Positions 11,788 through 25,500 of a stretch of DNA of 64,000 nt are shown here, piece by piece; position 1 is the first letter of the stretch, and each line of letters starts with the position of its first letter. This stretch comes from Nereocystis luetkeana (lineage: Eukaryota > Sar > Phaeophyceae > Laminariales > Laminariaceae). A model generated the notes under the pieces. That model worked only from the letters and a program-made list of their open reading frames with translations, was not told the DNA's origin and searched no databases. The position numbers and the translations under genes are program-made. The stretch covers positions 5,363,775 through 5,427,774 of the forward strand of contig JARUPZ010000014.1 of assembly GCA_031213475.1 (NCBI GenBank), written 5' to 3'.

Positions 11788-12084
11788 CCTATATAATCTA
11801 CGGTATAGTTCCTCGCCTGCCATCGTGAAAGAGGCTCTGATGTGCAGGGTCTGCGCATAACAAAGAGGCAGGTCTAACCCAGGAAACCTACTGTCCTACT
11901 GTATGTACAAGTAATCTGATGCAGATTATTCGGTTCCCATCCAGCAACAACATGAACGACTACAGCATAATCCACATTAATAGCGGGGACGGGTACAAGG
12001 AGCGAAGCTAGCGGAGAGGGGGGGGAAGGTATAGGGAAGGTAGAGGAGAAGCGGAACCCGGAGGAACGCAAACAAGTGGTGGAG

Positions 12085-12275
12085 AGGGAAGCGTAGGGAG
12101 AGGAACGAGAGCAATGTTCTTTAACGGACATAGGACCATAATAAAATGATAAATTCGTATATTTATTGGCAGAAGAACGATCGGTAGCCTTAGGAAAGTG
12201 CTATAGGAGTACATCAGGTATTTAGGAGAGAGCTTGTGGCGTGGGATGGGACGAGCATATCTGGGTGTCAAATCC
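12085..12275 (-). repeat. Dispersed repeat, partner of 51262-51440
   Basis: The complement of this segment matches 51262-51440 (CCCACGCCACAAGCTCTC, GGCTACCGATCG, ATGGTCCTAT) in the same order. No ends were recognised. Confidence 0.7.
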
Positions 12276-12779
12276 CTTCCCCCTACCTCTCACTTCTTTA
12301 CCAGAGCACCTCCTTAGTTCTCGCCCTCAATAAAGCAGATCTAAATCAGAGGGAGCGAAACACTGCTTCCCAGCTGCCAGATACACCTGCGTCCCTTACC
12401 CTTACCCTAACTCGGCCATCTCTTCACAATATCCCATCTCGATCTCTCGTTAGATATCATCCTGCTGTACAAAAACGCTTATTATTGGGGATCTCGTATA
12501 ATATGACGAGCGATGGCAGAGCGTCAAGTGCACAGACAGGAGCATATGCCTTCAGGGCGACAGAGCAGGAACGAGTACACATAGAGCCTCAAAAGTGCAG
12601 AAGAGTATCCTCAACAAGCGTTTTTGGTTCTTCAGTATGATATCTAACGAGCGAGGGCATGTTCTTGTGTACTTGTGGTGTTGGTGCAGCAGTATGGTAT
12701 CTATATACACCGTGTGTTATTGTGTACTTGTGGTGTTGGTACAGCAGTATAGCCCCGAAGGTGTATGCCCTTGCGCACC

Positions 12780-14142
12780 TGACGCTCTGTCATCGTCGCT
12801 CGTCGCGCGCTGGCATGCTCTTGTGTATGCTGATACAGTATGATGGTACGGTATGATACACTGTTGGAATCGTATGATGGTACGGTTTGCTATACTATAA
12901 TATGGAAATGGTATGATGATACGGTTTTATATATACTATATGGAAAAAACACGTTACGTTATATGGTATGATGGTATGTTATGTGGTATGTTGGTGGCTA
13001 AATTGTCGGTATGGTATGACGGTACGGTTTCAAATATTATATGGAAAAAACACGATAAGTAAGTGATAGGGCATATTGGTGGTAGGGCATGATGGTACGG
13101 CGTGGTGGATGTATTTTAAGGGTCAATATTGCCACGTGGTAAGTTATGTTCCAGTCTATACGGTCCGTAAGAAGAGTCGAATACGCCGTACGAATATCAT
13201 CTGGAACGACCTTATATATATATCGATCATTGGAACGTGTTCGAAAATATAAGGCATGCGGACAGACAATGTCATGTACAGACACACAGATTTGCAATTA
13301 CCAAGAGACTCAGTTTTACAAACTGTGATTTGACGCTCTCTGCCATATCGTCGCTCGTCGCGCGCTCGCATGATCTTGTGTATGTTACCTGGAGTATGTA
13401 TGGTACGGTTTGATATGGGGATTGTTTGATGGTACGGTTTGATATACTGCATATGGGAAAAAAACACGGTATGTTGTATTGTAGAGCAGGGCGAGGGTTG
13501 CCCTGTGCTGTTCCCTACCAGGTAGGTGTTACCATTTAATGCTAGGTTGGACGGAGGTATGGAAATTTCAGGGATTGGTCGGGCTTACAAAAGCGGCCGA
13601 AGTGAAGGAACGAAACGTTCTCAAAGACGTTGGCCAGAAACAATTTATTACATGTTTGTGCATTTTTTGGGGGGAAAACACGGTACGTTATATTGTATGT
13701 TGGTGGGGAAAATGTTGGTATGGCATGATGGTACGGTTTGATATACTACATATGTCTTCCTCTGTCTCACAGTCTGTGACCACATAGTCACAGTATCTCT
13801 TTAGGATAGGGAATCAGGGTGGACACTGGGTGTACTGATGAAGCTGGGTAGAAAGGACGATTTAATGTGAAGACAACAACAACAACAACAACATGGAAAA
13901 AACACGGTGTGTGGTGTGGTATCATGGTACGGTGTGGTGGGTGTATTATATGGCTAAATATTGCCTAGTGGTATGGTATGTTTCAGTATATAGGGCCCGT
14001 AGGAGTCGAATGCATCGTACGAGTATCATCTGTAACGACCTGATACATCGATCATTGGAACGTATTCGGAAAAAATATAAGGTATGCGGACATACAAACA
14101 GACAGACAGATTTTGTAATTAATTACCGAAACAGATACTCAG
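12780..14142 (+). repeat. Duplicated block with ATGGTACGG-rich simple sequence
   Basis: Two units, about 12780-13327 and 13328-14142. Each starts with CATCGTCGCTCGTCGCGCGC-like sequence and passes through GGTATGATGGTACGG stretches. Each ends with a 230-bp match from GTACGGYGTGGTGG to CAGATACTCAG-like sequence. Not coding. Confidence 0.75.
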
Positions 14143-15000
14143 AACTGAGAGAGTCCTTTCGTTTTCGGTCGGGGATGCTTGACGAACCACAGGACTCTCT
14201 ACGCACAGTAGCTCCGCGTGGCCGATATACTCTGTATGCTGTACGCAATCGCTGTTTGTTTTTGTCCGACAAAGTATGTGGTGAGCCATGTCGTAAAAGG
14301 TGGTGATCCATGTCGTCACTACATACCGGCGAAAACTGTCCCACGCCAAATAGTTTTTTGTGTGTACTACGGGTCCTGACTATTATAATACTACTCTAAA
14401 GCCCCACGTGACAACGTCACGCGCGCGGAGCAACTGCCTTTTTTTTACGAGGTATTCATTTTTTCTTCCTCCCGCGGGTGGAAAAAAACTTGACCATGCC
14501 TCCAACACACTTCCGAATGATTGTGCGTCGTTTCATCTGTTTTAGCTCGGTTGCGCATAGAACACAGCAGCAGCAGCAGGAGCGTTGCCACCGTTGAAAC
14601 GGCAGCGATCGCGAGTTGCCTTCGGCTCGGCAACGTGCAAATAAATATCAATGCCCTTTTTTCGGCGCCCGCACTCAGTAGATAAATGCACATCGTTAGT
14701 TGCACTGCCATGGAACGGTTTGGCGTGCTTATTCCCCAAGCTTGTGTACTTGGACAGACAAATCTACTCCCGAAAACAAACTCCAAACACCTCCATCCAG
14801 ACGAACCTACGAAAGAAACAAGAATCGGGATATATATAAAGGGCAAAAAGCAACACGAAGTTTATTCTACCCACCCAAAGAGCAAAAGAAACAGGAAGTT
14901 TATTCTGCCCACGCTACCAATATATATATTGTTGTGAGTTGACGAGAATTTTCCGCTCGACAATAGACTTGGCAAAGAGTTCTTCCGTTGGACTCGACCC

Positions 15001-15450
15001 GTAACCCCAATTGGGATGTTGGAAGTCAATTGTGACAACTCCACACAATGGGCACCCGATGAGTGGCGAAATGGTGTTCATACCGAAATATTTTTCCGCT
15101 GGTTTGAAAATAGACTTGAACAGTTCTTCCGCTGGTTTCGGACGAGCGATTGCTGCAGGAACCGCACATACATGTAGGACCGCAGCCCCATTTTGGGGAC
15201 GAACCAGTCAAATTCCAAGTACTTCGTCCCCATACAAATGCACCAAGGAGAGGCAACGCTGCAACGATCAGCCCTACAGATATTCAAGAATATACCAATG
15301 GTCCGCATCTAACGATCACTCGTCTGCTACCGAACAACAATCGCTATATCGAAATCGGGTGAGCGATTGCTGCTGCTCGTTCTGCCACCCCGATTGGGAT
15401 GCTGGAAGACAACTCTGATTATTCCACACACAGGGCCCCCGATGAGGTGT
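15001..15450 (+). repeat. Pair of about 60-bp direct repeats
   Basis: ACCCCAATTGGGATGTTGGA to CACCCGATGAG at 15001-15063 and again at 15388-15450. M1 copy 6 lies between. Confidence 0.65.
15174..15231. mobile_element. M1 copy 6, half element
   Basis: One arm and the centre only, ending at CGTCCCC. Confidence 0.65.
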
Positions 15451-16337
15451 GGTTTGCACCACGACGATTGCCTCCGCCAGGGCTTCGACCTGATGCGTGT
15501 GGCGTGGGCGTAGCCGTTTCGAAAGAAATTGAGCGTAGCTGATCATAGAGTGACCCTCATCGGACAGACCAAACAGACAGACGAGGTTTCTGAACCTGTT
15601 TGAGAGACCACAAGTGTACCGCTTGTGGAATATTATGCCGTGTGCTTCGGGGGTTTAATATTTGATATGAGCACTGCTGTATCGTAGATTTTCATGAATA
15701 TATCAAAATCGGGGATGGAGGGAGGGAGGGAGGGTTACGTGGTTGATAATACCATACTCATCATTGTTTTTTGGTGGCTAATCCCCCGGGTCCAGTCCAA
15801 AAAAGGAGCCAACGCACTCGGGGTACACACGAGTTTTGCAACTAGAACAGCATCACTATGACACTTTATATCAAGCAAAACGGTAAGCTATACTACAAAA
15901 CGGATGCCGCACAGAGGAGGCATGTCTTGATGTGACCGCTCAGCACCCTTTGTTTCTACACTCGATAATATTTTTTGTGCCTCTCCCTCTCTCTTTCTCT
16001 CTCTCCCAGTTGTTCTGTTCTCCTTATCCCCCCATTTCTTGATCCCTCTCCAACCCTTCCCCTCCCTACTCCCTTCTCCTCGTCTGTGACGTCCGGCAGC
16101 ATAAAGTCCCGGCTTCCGCGCCGGTCAAAATTCCCACGTGCCATCAGAAAAGCTTGTAAGCTCTCGTCGACATGGCAAAAAAAACACAGAAACTAAAAAA
16201 CACTCCACGCCGACAAAAAAAGCTCGTCAGCTAACAAAACAGCGTGGCAGCCATCCGTCAACCACAACCAACAGCGGACGACAGTCATACCGACCAACCA
16301 CCCCACCCCACCCCACCCAACCCAACCCTACTCTTCC

Positions 16338-16519
16338 CTACAAACCCGAACGCGGGAAATCCGGGGCTGTGGTCGTTCCCCCCCCGCCCCCCGAAGCCGT
16401 CGACGGGGGCACAACAAGAGAGGTACATCCCAGGGTTTCCAACACGAAGGCGAACTCAAAGGCCTGCTCCTTCATGTGTTTGTAACGGTCGCTGGCGCTG
16501 AAGTGCCCCGCCGACATGT
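16338..16519 (-). CDS. Peptidase terminal exon 21 (residues 695-754), catalytic His exon
   Basis: Acceptor ATTACCAG. Encodes [20 protein letters not shown] then [11 protein letters not shown], the normal OpB end. His700 of AGHFSAS completes the triad. About 30 further residues follow, including a GGGGG run coded by a G/C homopolymer, before TAG at 16340-16338. That tail is not a family feature, and its frame would change with run length. Confidence 0.93.
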
Positions 16520-19500
16520 CTGGTAATAACGAGGAAAGTAATTCGTGAGTAGGCGGGTAAAAAGGGGGGGGGGGGGGGAAGCAAAAGCATGGTCAATATG
16601 TATATTTTACTTGCCCATGGGAATGGAATGGAGGGGAGGGGGAGAGAGCTCGATGTGTTACATTGACCCTTCGGGGAGGAAGGGAAAAAAAAACTGAATA
16701 CCTATTGCTAGCCCTCAGAGACGGGGGGGGGGGACTCGATATCATGCATGGCCGAAGCCGTGTGACCATAGAGCGGGGGAGGGGAAGGTAAGAGAGAACT
16801 TGACGTATTCCAGTGTCCGGCCGGGGCGGGGGGGGAGGGGGAGAGAGACAACTCACCTACTTTTTTCTAAGAATCTATTACTACAGCGCCGGTGTCTCCG
16901 GGACCCGCATGCAGACCAACCCTCTGCGCGCTATGCTATAACCAGGTACCGCCCTTTGGGGGGCTTCACAGGAGGGGGGGGGGGGGGGGGTATGTCCTCG
17001 ATCTCATGCATGGCCGTAGTCGTATGACCATAAAACCCTCGCATCCCTACGATGCCGGGACGGAGCATGTCGGGTTTTCACCGACCAGGCAGACATTGCT
17101 TGCAAGCGCGAAGCGCCGGGCGAGTCGCACGAAGGGCGAGCTGCATCCTACTAAGAACCGCTTGTGAGGCGGACTTGAATATGAATCACAGCTTCAATGA
17201 GTAAATTTAATTTTTCGGTATAGCCACTTCCAGAGACAGCAATGGGAGGGGGGGGGGGGAGGACGAAAACTTACCGTAACGTCGGCTAGGGCATCGACGA
17301 CACAAAGGTAAACCCTGTAGGTAAAATGGGCATACATGACACCGGAGATGATGGATGTACTATTACCGGGGGGCATAGTCAATAGGACCAAATATTGTTA
17401 GTAAAAATAGGAAAATATATAGGTGTTTGTGTGTACCATAGGTCCTATTTACTATGGTCCCTCGTAGCAATAACACTCGGAGAAAACAACAAACAGTGCT
17501 AGAGCGCCCCCAGGAAAGCCACGCAAGCACGAGTTATGTGGCATCCCCTGAAAACATAATAGGCCCAAACTAAGCAGAAACCACCCCCTTTTTTAGTGCG
17601 TTGTATCTCAAGAACCACCGCGTAGATCGAAGATGTCGTCTGCGCAAAAGTACACGGTTGGCGATACTACTGCAGGCTTTCCATCGATGCTACATCTGTT
17701 ATTCTTCATAAATGCACTGGGTAAGCCTTTTCTCCCCCCCGTTTCGGGCCTACCACTGTCCCTAAATAGAAGTATTTGTTATACTATTAATAATATTCAT
17801 TGAAGACAGTGGTAATATTTCGAGACAGAACGGTATATATACTAGACACTAGAGACCGCCGTGACAACTCTGAAGTCACCATTACTAATTAAAAAGAAAT
17901 GTATCCACCCACACACCTTATCTCCTTATCACATCGCTTATAATATGTCCCGTGGGGATCACCTGTAGCTGGGTACCGACCAAACCTGGTATTATATGTA
18001 CTCGTGTGCACCGATGCGTCGTTCACACTATTGAAACGGCACTGATCGATTTTCATGTTTTCGGTCACCTCACCCAGGTCCAGCTCCAAAATGGTTGAGC
18101 TCAAAACCTCGAATGGTCGTGTTACTACACGACGAGCAAAGGTAATACCATAAAAAAGGCTGTCGTTAGAGGCAGAGTGGGGGGATGGCGGATGGTTCGG
18201 GCGGGCGGGGGGGGGGGGGGGGGGGGTGAGCTTCAAGTCCCTTGCTACATGTGGTCAGTGACTACTTATCTCACCAATCTTAAGGTAGAGAGGTTTGTCG
18301 GTGGTGGACATGTCCCTCAGCTTCGACACCCACTTGCAAGGCTCCCAGTATGCCACCTGTGACCAGAGCAAAAAAAAAACCATAATTTGCGCAGGTAACA
18401 ACACCAAGCGCAAGAAACAGAACGAACAAAACAACAATGAAAACGAAAAACATGAGGAATGCTGAGGTACGAGGTTGGTCGGGCCGAGAGGAGGAATCGT
18501 AATCGGCATCACTGACCGTAAAAAAAACAACAAAGATGTTCTTTGTTTTTGGGCCGAAAATAACGCATTTGCTTGTTTCTCCTTCTGAGGCATGCCCGAG
18601 AGAGAGAGGGGGCAAACATTGAACCTGAAAATAAAAAGACGGATTGCATTTCCTACAGAATCGGCCGCGCGAACGAGGGCCCCGCTGCCAGGGTTGCGGG
18701 ACGTGCCCAGAGCGCAGCGCAGGGCGATACACGTGTGAGACTCACGCGCGCAACATGATGCTGCCCACGTTCGCTGTCGCTGCTGCTGCTGCTGCTGCAG
18801 ACCGGACGACTTTAGGTGGCTCTATGCCTGGGCCCCAAACGTGATACCAAAATGCAACCACTCTACCTGGTATGACGTAACTATCTTATTATATACGAAG
18901 CACCTGGTACCAGGTAACTGTAATAAATCGCGCGAGATGTAATTTATGTACTTCCTACATAGTACGCACGGAGCCTCGAAAAACATGGCGATAACCAGAA
19001 AGTACAGGTAGGCTTGCACGGCAGGGGGGTAGGGGTAGGGGCAAGATCGACAACACCCTGAAAGCTGAAAGTACCAGTGCGCTTGACGGGGAAAACACAA
19101 CAAACAACAGCAACACCAGCAACACCGTCACCACCACCACCACCACTACTACCACCCCCACTCCCCTTTTCCACCACCTCCGCTCAACCCAGCCTAGCAC
19201 AATATGCGGCGAACGACCGACAGCCCTTGCTCACCCTAGGATCGTTCAGGCCACCCGTGACCAGCATAGCGGGGTAGGGTTGTCGCCGCACGTTGTCGTA
19301 GGGAGAGTACGAGAGCATGTAGTCGAAGAACTTGGCCTCGTTGGGGTTTCCCCATTCCTGAGAGGCCGACCAGACCCGATTCGGCACCGAGACGGCACGT
19401 CACGACATCACGCGACACATGCACGGCACGGCAGCGACCACGACCACGTAGAAGGACGGGACAATATATTGGAGGGGAGCGAGGAGGGGGGTTAGGAGAG

Positions 19501-22500
19501 GCGCCCGAGCCATAGGCAGCATACAAAAAAAAGCTAAAGTATTAATAGTATATACCACCGTGTTCATGAATAAACAAAAAAAAAACAGACAAAAAAAACA
19601 CGTGTGTACGCACACAAATTTGAAACACAAGCAAGACGCACCCAACAACACACAAACTACACGAAAAAAACAAAAATGAGACAAGAATAAAAACGCACAA
19701 AAAAAAAACACACACACACACACGCACACAAATTAACGCACACCACAAGGCGCCCACACGCATATGCTAGCCCAGTTACCAACAACGTAGTCCAACGATG
19801 GAGGGGTTCGTCTGGCTGAAGGCACGAGGGGGGCATACCCGCATACACGCGCACGCGTACACGCACTTATTATACAAAACCGCAACATACACGGGGGCAG
19901 CATGCACATTACACACGCGCATACAACAAGAGCTAGGGTGATCAAACACGTGCACGCACGAGCATTCCCACGCGTGTAAATGCACGGACAACCGCGGTAT
20001 ATATGCGCCCAGATACAGGGCGCATACACCGCGCGCGAACACACGCGCACAAGGCATACGCGCATCTACAAGCGTACTACAAAAGCACACACAAGGGAGA
20101 TTTTACACGCACGGGCACACACGCCCTGACACGCAGAATCAAAGCGACCACACCCTCGACCTCTGCGCGTGCGACATACATCCACGACATCCACAAGCCG
20201 TGTCCTTTCAGCCACTGCGAAAAAGCTCTGGGACACTGGGTCCAGGTGAGGCACACGTTGTCCTACCCATCGTCGACCTTTTCGATACATCCTAAATTCA
20301 CGTCTTATCGTCTCGCGGTGCTCGTTTCCTTCTTCTTCGTCATTGTTTTACGCGTGATTTGACACTCACACCGCAAGATGGCCGGACGGCACCTTCAACA
20401 AAGCAACATCTTACCTTCCACTCCGTAATGGTCAAGGGGATGCTAGGGTCCGCCATCTGCGGGAAAATATCACATCGGCGGAAGGACGGCCGGGTGGGGG
20501 GGGAAGGGGGGGTGGGAGCGTTGGACATGGGTGAGAAAAGAAAGTAGAGAAGTTTTTTTCAATGACATTAGGAACTTGCGCTGGCGATTATTCATATAGT
20601 AACCGTCGTGCGTCGGTGGAAAGCAAAGAAAAAAATAAAAAAGAAGATTTTTTCGGAGATGATTGTTTCGGGCGCGAATCTCTGGGCTTCTTCCCCTGTT
20701 CCAGAGAATTTTTCAGGTTTCATCCACCCAGCTAAACACATGCAGTAAAACATGCGAACGTAGCGCACCAAAAAACGTTCGAGGTTTGCGCCTCCATCTG
20801 GCGCAGGAAGGAACGGTGCTCCGTGCGTCGAAACGCACGCAATGGTCGACGGCCGAACTACTAGGGGTCGATCTTAACGAGAACTGTTTTTTAGCTTTAT
20901 TTCAGTATTTTCACGAAATTTCGGTATTTGTCGGTTTTTTCCTATAGGAAAATACCGAAATTTCGGGAAAATACTGAAAAACACTCCTCGTTAAGATTGA
21001 CCCCAAGGCTAGCAACAGACGAGTATGCCCGCTGCCCCCCCCCCTCCCCCCTCTAAGCCGCCCGTTCCTGCCTCCCTCCCTCTCACCGAGTTCATAAGGT
21101 CGACAAAAGGGACGTCAGCAACAGCAGCTGCGAACAGGTCGGGCCTCATGTTCACCACGTTTCCGATGAGCAAACCCCCCGCGCTGCGGCCGCACACGGC
21201 GAGTCCCGCCGGCTTTGTGATCCCCTCCGATACCAGGTGCTCCGCGCAGTCAATGAAATCTGCACATTCATACATACATAAAACCGAGTTGAAAAAATAT
21301 CGTTGATTTCCGGGTAGACGTTCGACGCGGGAGAGCGGGGGGGAGCGGGGGGGGGGGCGTACTCATTTGTTGCTTGCCTTAACCCCTTCAGAACCGCAGT
21401 CCAGTTTGGGGACCAACTACTTGAATTTTGAGTGGTTTATCCCCAAATCGAGACTGCGGTTCTAAAAGGGTTCAAGTCATTTTATCATTGACCACGCATC
21501 CCTTTCGAGACGGAGCACCGTTCCTACTCCTAAATAGAAGCGGGGGGGCGGGGGTACTCGATATCATTCATGACCGTAGTCTTATGACCATAGACCGCAC
21601 ACATCAAGCCTCTGCCGAGGGGCTGTGACCCCCTCCGACAGCAGGTGCTTCGCGCAGTCATAAACCGAGTACAGCATTGAACGAGGTACTAACGTCGCGA
21701 CTTAGGGGAGCGGGGGGGGAGGTGGACGGGTGCGGGGGTCGTCGCACCTGGATTGAGGAGTACATGGTAGGGGTTTCCAGGTAACGCGCATGTATATATA
21801 CACTGATCCAGTAGTTTCTGGTACCTTTACCGTCCCAGTTACGACACAAGACATTTTTACCGCTTCAGATACGAGTTACAGTTACATGGTACAGCTACTG
21901 TACAGCAGTTCACACCTTCGACAGATAAATGACGATCTATCTATCCACAGATCATCTAGTTCCTCACTCGCTCAAAGGTTGTGCAGGATATACCTGTACA
22001 GCAATACAAATCATCCAACCCAGAGAGGAGACATGTCCTATTAATAGATAGATCATACAGACTGTACGGCTTCCATCCGAAAACGTGATCTACAGGTCGT
22101 ACACTATCGGGAATAGATTTATCTATCTAAAAAACCTAGACCATGGTCTTCCTTGAAAAATCTAGATCATGATCTGTACATGCTCTCGTCGAGGTCTACA
22201 GGTCATACACTATCGGGAATAGATACATATATCTGCTTTGAAATATCTAGATAATGAACTACGGGAATGATCTGTAGATGATCTGTGCATGATCTGGTCG
22301 AGGTGTGCAACAGCTACATCTGCACCATCCACCTTCGAATGTGGTGCGCTTGGTCAGGAACTTCCCGCTGTCCTCATACCAGGGGCGGCCCATCTCGCCC
22401 CCCCCCCTGATGTGCGCAATCGCGTACACCATGCCGCGGTCCAGGAAGCTCAGCCTGGGTTACCAACGGGTCGCGCACACCCGGCAGATGAAGGAATAAG

Positions 22501-25500
22501 ACAGCCAGGGTCAGCAAGGGTGGTGGTGATGGTGGTGGTGTTGGTGTTGATCGTGGGTGGTGTGGGTGGCGGTTGTGGCGGTCGTAGTAGTGGTGTCGTT
22601 GGAGGGGTGTGGTGTTCGTGCTGCTGATGGTGGGTGGTGTTGGTGTTGATCGTGGCGGGGGTTGATGTTGGTGATAGTGGTGCTGTTGGTGGTGCTGTTG
22701 GAGTTGATGTTTGGTGGTATACGGGGGTAAGCGGTCTTGGTAGAGGTAGGCGTGGGTTGGTTTCACAGGGGTCCCTATTCCAGCAGTGTCCAGTTTTTTT
22801 GTTTTTTTCTTCCAAGGGAATTATTCTAAATACTGGGGAATTTGTTTTTTTATTGGTAGCACCACAAAAAAAAATCACCGAACAACCCCAAAATGGAGAT
22901 ATCGTACGTACATAAGCACAGCGAATGTACTTTGCAGGCGCCGGTCGATCTCGCCAAAGGGAAGGACAGCACGATTCTTCTTTCAACAACACGCTGGTGC
23001 CTTCCAAGGCGATCAATGCCGGTGTCGACATAGCCGTTGTCGGTGGCGGACGCACTGTCCTTCGATCTGCTCCCAGACGAGGCTTGTCTCTCCGAGCGGA
23101 CCCCGCCCCCGCAACTCGGTTGTCCCGCTGCGTCCGCCGGAAAAAAATAGAATAAAAATGCCAGAGCCCGGCTCAAAACGCCCCCCACACAAGGGTTGTG
23201 ATCCACCCCCAAGAACCAAGGGTAACACCTTAACGGCAGCCCGCTTTCGTTTGGCTCGTTACAACAGTACACACACACGCTGCTGCCGCTGCTGTAAATG
23301 TCGAGTTCCGCCGGACACATATTCTACTGCATACAGTAAGTCAGAGCTGCTCTTAGCTGCCTGAACAAAATGGCACACAAAGAGATGCTGTTGTCCAATG
23401 CGCGCTCCTGGAATGGAGAGACGCAGAATGCGCCCCCGCTGCTACTGTAGTTGTTTGTACGGCTGCCATTCTTTGTACATGTGTACCTCTTGAAGTCGAA
23501 GGAAGGTTCCATGGAGGCCCCGTAGCTCCCGTAGCCGTATAGCATGCAAGGGGCCCCCTGCCCCTCGACCCCGTCCGGGTAGACATCCTTCCGATAAACG
23601 ATGGAAACCGGAACCTGGTAACAGGTGGGCGGGGGGGCGGTCGGAAAAACCAGCGAAACAAAAAAAAGGCACAAGATTTAGCTGAAAAATATTTGGGAGA
23701 AGGGGTGGGAAAAACGAGGGAATTTGTGGGCGCAATGAAGGCGAGAAGCAGAACCAAAAAAAAAAAAGGGGGGCTCGATCTATTGTTATCGTTGTTGTTG
23801 TTGTTGTTGATATACAGTAGTGTCTTTGGCGTGATCCGATGACTGAGGAAAAGGGGCAGCAGTACCAGGGACAGGATCAGGAGCGACGCTTCCGTCAGCA
23901 GTTTAAAACAACACCCACACCAACGTCAACGCCAACACCCACAACACAAACACTGCCACCACCACCACCACCACCACCGCCACCACTACCGCCACCTTCC
24001 CCAAAACCATCACCACCCCTACCACCCCCCCCACCGTCACCACCACCACTGCCCCCTCACACCCCTGACACCCCCTCCAACCTCCCCCGCCCCCCCCACC
24101 TACCACCGTCACTACCTCCTCATCACCACCACTCCAACTTCGGCAAACAGACACTCCGCCTTGTCACCTCCACCCCGTCGCGAGCCTTGGCTACGTTCCG
24201 CTTGCAGGCGTAGAGGGTGCGGTCGTAGTTGGGCACCTCCTTCTCCTTCAGCAGAACCCTTTCCCTAGAAACAAAAAATATTTTCAATAAGAAAAAAAAA
24301 ACGCAAAACGCAAAACAATTCAACAAAAGGGGTTTCCACACCAGCCACGCGAAGTCGACGAGGGGGTAGACAGGGCACAGAGGAATAGTCGCTATTCCTG
24401 TAGTAATGTGAACCTCTTTTGGGGCTTCAAGGAGGAGGGCGGGGGGGGGGGGGGGGGGGGGGGGGGGCGTACTCATTCGTTGCTTGCCTGAAGTTTGCCA
24501 CTGGCCACGCATCTCCTTTCGAGACGGAGCACCGTTCCTAATCCTGATAGAGACACCTGCAACAGTTAGGCACTCATCACGCTATTTCCATATTTTACAT
24601 ACCCGGTGAAAAGTTTTGCTCGACTCAATTCCCTTCCTGTTTCGCCGCCTGTGGCCACCATCTCATCTCCCAGGATAGCAAGCTCGCTACTACCTCTTGT
24701 GTACCATACCCCTCCACGCTACACTATTAATAGTCTACATTTCTCATCACTTATTGCACACATGTCCCGTTCCTCCTTGCACACTTCACATTTCTCCTGC
24801 TACGCGAGTTCTACTCTATCCTACGTAGGGTAGCGATAGTATTATCGCTACTGCTAATGTGAATAGCTTGTCTACCAAAACTCCTCCATGTCACAACCAT
24901 CTCTTTCCCTCGCCTCTTCTCTCGACACATCCCGTTCCTCTTTTCAAATTTCACATTCTCCTCCTATGCGAGTTCTACTCTCTGTCGTTTCGCCACACGG
25001 GCACATCTGTGCATCTACTTTGTCTCCTCCCCGCTGACGGTATAAATTTGTACCTCGTCTCCTTCCTGGCGGGGTTACAAAAAGAAGTCCACCGCTCTGA
25101 CCCGATATACAAGCAACGTTTGGTCATTTCTATAAATAATAACACTGTAAGCGGTCCTTGTCAATCGGTTCATAGTGGTATATATATACATGGCCACTAT
25201 ATACGGTATCGATCTCACGAAGCATCTCGCGCCGACTGGCAAGAGCGTGTGGCCGAACTGCAGGGCAAGGGGCCGCACGTAGCACACACCTTGCAGCACC
25301 CGGCGGCACATGCACTGCTGCCTGCCCTTCCTAGTTTACTACGGGGCTGCGGGGGGGGAGGGGAGGGACATATTAGCGGTGATATAACCATATATGCCGT
25401 ATAAACACGTGGGGATGGTACGTGCACTGCTGCATGCTCTTCCAACCACGAGGAGGTGGGGGGGTGTACTCGATAGGAGATATGTACTCGATATCATGCA

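Larger units (their letters stand above)
14143..16337. other. Region downstream of the peptidase gene, no gene recognised
   Basis: Unique sequence with a direct-repeat pair and a half M1. No clear polyadenylation signal for the peptidase gene was identified. Confidence 0.6.

Noticed and set aside
18030-18140. Minus-strand frame with [20 protein letters not shown] as the last peptidase exon
   Set aside because: It lacks the catalytic His motif. The true terminal exon with AGHFSAS and correct phase lies at 16338-16519.
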